From NCBI GenBank assembly GCA_036897485.1, contig JAYMTF010001845.1:1-21036 (forward strand): a stretch of DNA of 21,036 nucleotides. The letters run 5' to 3'. Under the pieces are notes generated by a model. The model saw nothing but the letters and a program-made list of their open reading frames with translations. It did not search any database and had not been told where the DNA came from. This stretch comes from Pelargonium nanum (Eukaryota > Streptophyta > Magnoliopsida > Geraniales > Geraniaceae). Positions within the stretch are counted from its first letter, which is position 1. Each line of letters starts with the position of its first letter. The translations under genes and the position numbers were made by a program. Positions 20,553 through 21,036 of the stretch are shown here, one piece after another.

Positions 20553-20638
20553 CGACCGTGTGTGTTTAATGCTCAGAATAGACTATCTTTTTAATTCTTA
20601 ATATTGTGAATAAATCAAATCTCGACCGTGTGTGTTTA
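20553..20638. repeat. 16-bp direct repeat CGACCGTGTGTGTTTA, 70 bp apart
   Basis: Exact copies lie at 20553-20568 and 20623-20638. The sequence between them does not visibly belong to an element, so this may be an old duplication. Confidence 0.75.
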
Positions 20639-20754
20639 GCTAGTTTGATGGTAGAAGATTAAATGCATTCCACACGCCTCATGAACTACTAGATACAATG
20701 ATGAGCAAGGAAGTAGAGCCAGAGAAAGGGAGGGAACACGATTCAGTTCCACAA

Positions 20755-20920
20755 CAAAAAAGATTAAAATCCCAAGTAGTCTATGAACTTTCAGCTTTAC
20801 CCCAAAATAGTCCTTGAACTTACAAAAAGTAGTCCTTGTGTCAACCTCTATTAATTTCTCCATTAAATTAACTGATGTGACCTAAGTTATCAGAAAACGC
20901 TACTTGAGTAGCGATCTCCA
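20755..20920. repeat. Transposon-derived repeat relic
   Basis: The block reads agtctatgaactttcagc, ccaaaatagtccttgaactt and aaagtagtccttgtgtcaac, then ctccattaaattaactgatg. Repeated 'agtccttgaactt' phrases followed by 'ccattaaattaa' and a GTGAC word are a familiar signature of degraded plant transposon or retroelement sequence. A small palindrome, CGCTACT-TG-AGTAGCG, follows at about 20898-20913. Borders are approximate. Confidence 0.4.
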
Positions 20921-21036
20921 TTCCGGAACGTGGAACGCCAACGAACTGGACGTGAAAATCTCCGTTCTCATTGTAAGATTGAGAATTTTTCAATTAATTA
21001 TGTTATTACTAAATGTTTTATGTTGATTATTTTATC

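Larger units (their letters stand above)
19342..21036 (-). other. Probable long 5' intron of RNR1, running off the window
   Basis: The acceptor acaag|GTG sits at 19342/19341. No further exon with RNR1 character could be recognised to the right edge, so the whole stretch is best read as one intron of at least 1.7 kb. It contains the direct repeat at 20553-20638 and a repeat-like block from about 20640. A short undetected exon cannot be excluded. Confidence 0.5.

Noticed and set aside
20636-20863. 75-aa minus-strand frame near the right edge
   Set aside because: The translation comes from repeat-derived sequence with a familiar non-coding phrase and does not resemble the RNR1 N-terminal part.
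1-21036. CRISPR array, rRNA genes or a bacterial operon
   Set aside because: No regularly spaced repeats, no rRNA-like sequence, and all recognised genes are intron-containing plant genes.

Overview
The window is nuclear DNA of a dicot flowering plant. The evidence is intron-split genes with GT-AG borders, an alpha-expansin, a plant organelle exoribonuclease, Stowaway-like MITEs, and promoter motifs typical of dicots (TGGGCY site II, telo-box, G-box, AAACGACACCGTT). I cannot name the species. Nothing bacterial, viral or CRISPR-like is present.

Layout. (1) Positions 130-271 on the + strand are the last exon of a C2-domain protein, probably of the small elicitor-responsive/SRC2-like type; the rest lies before the window. 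(2) Positions 272-2900 hold no gene I can prove. They carry relics of a diverged transposon-like repeat, a dense cluster of TGGGCY promoter motifs (1351-1495), an unexplained open frame (1666-2022), and a possible orphan exon on the minus strand (about 550-780). (3) Positions 2927-4685 on the minus strand are a complete three-exon alpha-expansin gene (258 aa), close to EXPA4-type expansins. It lacks the usual Cys of the GGWC motif and one usual Trp of domain 2. (4) Positions 4700-13600 are about 9 kb of AT-rich intergenic DNA with no convincing gene. Three islands stand out: a promoter-like block (7195-7375), a fold-back element with a GC-rich core (7451-7630), and a GC-rich block with repeated TCP-type and G-box motifs (8764-9035). 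(5) Positions 13968-19341 on the minus strand hold nine 3' exons (541 codons plus stop) of an RNR1-type RNase II/R family exoribonuclease, which matures chloroplast and mitochondrial RNA. The N-terminal part, perhaps 250-300 residues, lies beyond the right edge. Its introns carry three copies of one Stowaway-like MITE and a two-copy tandem repeat. (6) Positions 19342-21036 look like one long intron of this gene, with repeat-derived sequence.

The three genes have no obvious shared pathway: calcium/lipid signalling, cell-wall loosening and organelle RNA processing. I found no undescribed multi-gene system. The points most worth checking are the substituted residues in the expansin, the orphan promoter-like islands, and the repeated insertion of one MITE family into a single gene.
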